Assembly (NCBI GenBank): GCA_022791685.1
Contig: JAAVZO010000021.1
Coordinates: 62,001 to 126,000, forward strand
Length of the DNA stretch: 64,000 bases
Direction of reading: 5' to 3'
Origin: Clostridiales bacterium
GTDB lineage: Bacteria > Bacillota > Clostridia > Oscillospirales > CAG-272
The number at the start of each line of letters is the position of its first letter. The first letter of the stretch is position 1. The position numbers were made by a program, and so were the translations under genes. Positions 61,458 through 64,000 of this stretch are shown in pieces. The notes under the pieces were generated by a model, which was not told the origin of the DNA, did not search any database, and saw only the letters and a program-made list of their open reading frames with translations.

Positions 61458-62327
61458 ATGTCAAAAAGGAAGGGTCTAGGCAGAGGAATGGAATCCATTT
61501 TTCTCGACAATTCACTGGATGCACCCGAGAGAACCAGCACCCTCCGCATTTCTGAGATCGAACCGCGCCGATCTCAGCCGCGCAAAAGTTTTGACGCGGA
61601 ATCACTATCACAGCTCGCCGATTCTATCGCGGCAAATGGACTGATACAGCCGATCATTGTTCGTGCTGTTGAAGGCTCAGATTTTTATCAGATAATTGCA
61701 GGAGAGCGTCGTTGGAGAGCAGCAAAGCAGGCGGGACTTGGTGAAGTGCCCGTTGTAATACTCGAAGCCGACGACCGAAAAGCTGCTGAATATGCGCTTA
61801 TTGAAAATATACAGCGTGAGGATCTAAATCCGATTGAGGAAGCACAGGGCTTCCGCTCACTCATTGAGGATTATAATCTCACTCAGGAACAGGCAGCTAA
61901 ACAGGTAGGAAAGAGTCGTGCAGCTGTTACAAACTCGCTGCGTCTGTTAGAGTTGCCGGATAATGTGCTCGATTTGATCGCTAATAAGCAATTGAGCGCC
62001 GGTCACGCACGTACGCTGCTTGCGCTAAGTGACAAGTCGATAATATCTGAAGCAGCTAATATAATAGTCAGGGACGAGCTGTCGGTAAGAAGCGCTGAGG
62101 CGCTTGTGAAGAAGCTCAATGCTGAACCTGCGCAAGAGAAGAAAAAGGACCCAGTCGCTGAAAGCTATTATGTATCGCTTGAGAGAAAGATAACTGACAC
62201 TCTTGGCTGCAAGGTAAGAATCACTCATTCAAAACGCAGCCACGCGCTCTCGATCACATACAAAAATACCGCTGAGCTTGAATCGCTGATTTCAAAGCTC
62301 ACAGGCGATACGATCACTGATGACTGA
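61458..62327 (+). CDS. parB: Chromosome partitioning protein ParB (Spo0J)
   Basis: A 289-aa ParB. The N-terminal Arg-rich ParA-activating tail (MSKRKGLGRGMESIF) is followed by the CTP-binding domain with SQPRKSFD, GERRWRAAKQAG and ENIQREDLNPIEEA. The HTH reads LTQEQAAKQVGKSRAAVTNSLR, and a C-terminal dimerisation domain ends near residue 285. It loads at parS (two sites in the window) and spreads by CTP-dependent clamping. AAAGGAATGG precedes the start. Downstream serS is probably co-transcribed. Confidence 0.95.
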   Translation: MSKRKGLGRGMESIFLDNSLDAPERTSTLRISEIEPRRSQPRKSFDAESLSQLADSIAANGLIQPIIVRAVEGSDFYQIIAGERRWRAAKQAGLGEVPVVILEADDRKAAEYALIENIQREDLNPIEEAQGFRSLIEDYNLTQEQAAKQVGKSRAAVTNSLRLLELPDNVLDLIANKQLSAGHARTLLALSDKSIISEAANIIVRDELSVRSAEALVKKLNAEPAQEKKKDPVAESYYVSLERKITDTLGCKVRITHSKRSHALSITYKNTAELESLISKLTGDTITDD

Positions 62328-62364
62328 TAATTTTTAGGACAAAATTACAAGGAGATATACAAAA

Positions 62365-63654
62365 ATGCTTGATATTAAATACATCAAGGAAAATCCCGAT
62401 GACGTTATTGAACGTCTCGCGAGAAAAGGCAAGGACGCAAAAGAGGAGATCGCGCACATTCTCGAGCTCGACACAACGAGACGTGCGATGATTTCTGAAA
62501 ACGAGGCACTTAAGGCTGAGCAGAACAAGGTATCAAAATCGATTCCTCAGCTCAAGAAGGAGGGCAAGGATGTTGCGCCTATCTTCGCTCAGATGAAGGA
62601 GCTCTCGAATAAAGTAAAGGCAAATGACGACAAGCTTAAGGAAGTAGAGCTTGAATATACAAATCTAATGCTCGGACTGCCGAATCTGCCTGACCCAGAC
62701 CTGAAGCCGGGCGAAAAGGAGAATAACGAGCCTATCCGCTATTTCGGCGAGCCGCATAAGTTTGACTTCACTCCTAAGCACCATGTTGACCTCTGCACAA
62801 ATTTAGGTCTTATCGACTACGACCGCGGCACCAAGCTTGCAGGCAGCGGCTTCTGGATTTATAAAGGAATGGGCGCACGCCTTGAATGGGCACTGCTAAA
62901 TTACTTCATAGACACACACACTGCTGACGGATATGATTTCATTCTTCCGCCGCATATGCTCGAATATCAGTGCGGACTTACAGCAGGTCAGTTCCCGAAA
63001 TTCGCTGACGAAGTATATAAGATCGAGAATCCGACAGATGACCGCACACACTATATGCTTCCGACTGCCGAAGCTGCACTCGCAAGCATTTACCGTGACG
63101 AGATTCTGACTGAAGCAGACCTTCCGAAGAAGTTCTTCTCGTACACTCCTTGCTTTAGACGCGAAGCTGGTTCATATCGTTCGGATGAGCGCGGCATGGT
63201 TCGTGGACATCAGTTCAACAAGGTTGAGATGTTCCAGTACACTAAGCCTGAGGACTCAGACGCAGCATTTGACGAGCTCGTTACAAAGGCTGAAAATCTC
63301 GTAAAGGGACTCGGCTTCCACTTCCGCACCGTAAAACTCGCAGCAGGTGACTGCTCGGCTTCTATGGCGCGCACATACGATATCGAGATTCAGATTCCGT
63401 CGATGAATGGCTATAAGGAAGTTTCATCTGTATCTAACGCACGCGACTATCAGGCTCGCCGCGGTCAGATACGCTTCAAGCGCGAATCGACCGGAAAGAC
63501 CGAATTTGTTCACACACTCAATGGCTCGGGACTCGCTACCTCGCGTATTTTCCCGGCTATGGTCGAGCAGAATCAGCTTGCAGACGGCAGCGTAGTTGTT
63601 CCGGAAGTACTCCGCAAGTATGTAAACTGCGAAGTTATCAAACCAGTTAAATAA
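62365..63654 (+). CDS. serS: Serine-tRNA ligase
   Basis: A 429-aa class II aminoacyl-tRNA synthetase. The N-terminal long antiparallel coiled coil (about 25-105) binds tRNA(Ser). The class II motifs appear as LLNYFIDTHTADGYDFILPP (motif 1 area), FRREAGSYRSDERGMVRGHQF (motif 2, in part) and NGSGLATSRIFPAMVEQNQ (motif 3). AAGGAGATAT precedes the start. With only 37 bases between it and parB there is no room for a T-box leader, so it depends on upstream transcription. Confidence 0.96.
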   Translation: MLDIKYIKENPDDVIERLARKGKDAKEEIAHILELDTTRRAMISENEALKAEQNKVSKSIPQLKKEGKDVAPIFAQMKELSNKVKANDDKLKEVELEYTNLMLGLPNLPDPDLKPGEKENNEPIRYFGEPHKFDFTPKHHVDLCTNLGLIDYDRGTKLAGSGFWIYKGMGARLEWALLNYFIDTHTADGYDFILPPHMLEYQCGLTAGQFPKFADEVYKIENPTDDRTHYMLPTAEAALASIYRDEILTEADLPKKFFSYTPCFRREAGSYRSDERGMVRGHQFNKVEMFQYTKPEDSDAAFDELVTKAENLVKGLGFHFRTVKLAAGDCSASMARTYDIEIQIPSMNGYKEVSSVSNARDYQARRGQIRFKRESTGKTEFVHTLNGSGLATSRIFPAMVEQNQLADGSVVVPEVLRKYVNCEVIKPVK

Positions 63655-63709
63655 TTAACTCTCAACTTAGCAAATCAACGTTGTACGCTTATTTTGAAGG
63701 AGGATTCAA

Positions 63710-64000
63710 GTGGATTTTTTCAAAGAATTTTTTGAAGCTTTGGGCAATGATCTAAATAAAATCTTCGGCGAAACGATTACGCTTGGAGATAATCCGATAA
63801 CAACGCTCAACATTATAGTTTGGTCGCTTTATATCGGCTTTATTATCGGAATAGGCATCACTGTTTATAATCGCTGTGTACTCGGTACGCTGATACGAAA
63901 GCTTATCGAGCGTCAAGCTTTCAGCGATGGAGGAGCGGTAACCGTAGCCGAACTCGGCTGCGGTAATCCGTTCATCAAGTTCGCTCTGCGCGAAAAGGGA
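63710..64000 (+). CDS. Hypothetical membrane protein, 3' end outside window
   Basis: A GTG start 6 bases after AAGGAGG (63697-63703) opens a frame that runs off the window (97 codons). It begins MDFFKEFFEALGND and has one membrane helix at about 41-57 (VWSLYIGFIIGIGITVY), followed by a basic cytoplasmic-type segment LIRKLIERQAF. No family is recognised. It starts 55 bases after serS in the same direction. Confidence 0.7.
   Translation, partial: MDFFKEFFEALGNDLNKIFGETITLGDNPITTLNIIVWSLYIGFIIGIGITVYNRCVLGTLIRKLIERQAFSDGGAVTVAELGCGNPFIKFALREKG

Noticed and set aside
62328..62364. Possible T-box leader for serS
   Set aside because: Only 37 bases separate parB and serS, too short for a T-box.
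1..64000. CRISPR arrays, prophage or complete insertion sequences
   Set aside because: No regularly spaced repeats, integrase, transposase or phage structural genes are visible on either strand.

Overview
The window looks like chromosome from an anaerobic, spore-forming member of the Clostridia (Bacillota), probably of the Ruminococcaceae/Oscillospirales type; I infer this from gene content and synteny, not from a database match. Supporting genes are spoIIE (sporulation), the redox repressor rex, an adjacent nfnA/nfnB-type pair (ferredoxin:NADP+ transhydrogenase), DnaD plus a DnaI-like helicase loader, DUF4321-maf, and the order mnmG-rsmG-noc-parA-parB with two perfect parS sites. That order and the parS sites place the right end of the window in the origin-proximal part of the chromosome. 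I see no rRNA, tRNA, CRISPR array, phage or intact insertion sequence.

Layout. 0-7 kb: rimI-tsaD (tRNA t6A), a methyltransferase, an isocitrate-dehydrogenase-family enzyme, rex, dnaD and a DnaI-like ATPase. 7-14 kb, mostly minus strand: a DMT exporter, glutamate 5-kinase, a LysR regulator, and an MBOAT / DHHW / MFS operon that looks like surface-polysaccharide O-acylation. 14-22 kb: a carbohydrate cluster (SDR oxidoreductase, GH39-like glycosidase, AraC regulator, sugar-binding lipoprotein, Gfo/Idh/MocA dehydrogenase, sugar isomerase/epimerase, GntR-LacI type repressor) without its own ABC permease. 22-25 kb: MreB-like actin, YitT protein, a second glutamate 5-kinase and a GNAT acetyltransferase.

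25-35 kb is a long housekeeping operon: U32 peptidase, dut, DUF4321, maf, recG, rarA, HD hydrolase, Gfo/Idh/MocA, ymdB. 35-40 kb: HxlR regulator with a divergent flavodoxin-like oxidoreductase, a 58-aa small ORF, nth, a decayed HxlR pseudogene and spoIIE. 40-42.5 kb: the nfnA/nfnB pair, separated by a strongly structured intergenic sequence. 42.5-46 kb is the most accessory part: three tandem paralogous membrane-anchored proteins (the last one broken by a nonsense codon and an internal deletion) and a secreted Cys-rich protein.

46-64 kb: a MinD-family ATPase followed by an MgsA-family protein that lacks key methylglyoxal-synthase catalytic residues, glyA, a LysR regulator, cinA (with a parS site inside its reading frame), a galactokinase operon reaching through rlmH, a WG-repeat protein, mnmG and rsmG, and then noc, parS, parA, parB, serS and a truncated membrane protein.

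The best candidates for something new are the MinD/degenerate-MgsA pair (a remnant of the clostridial min-rodA-mgsA locus), the tandem paralog family with its Cys-rich neighbour, the structured nfnA-nfnB spacer, the 9-C tract inside the sugar-binding lipoprotein gene, and a short inverted-repeat family that also sits at the U32 operon's predicted transcription start.
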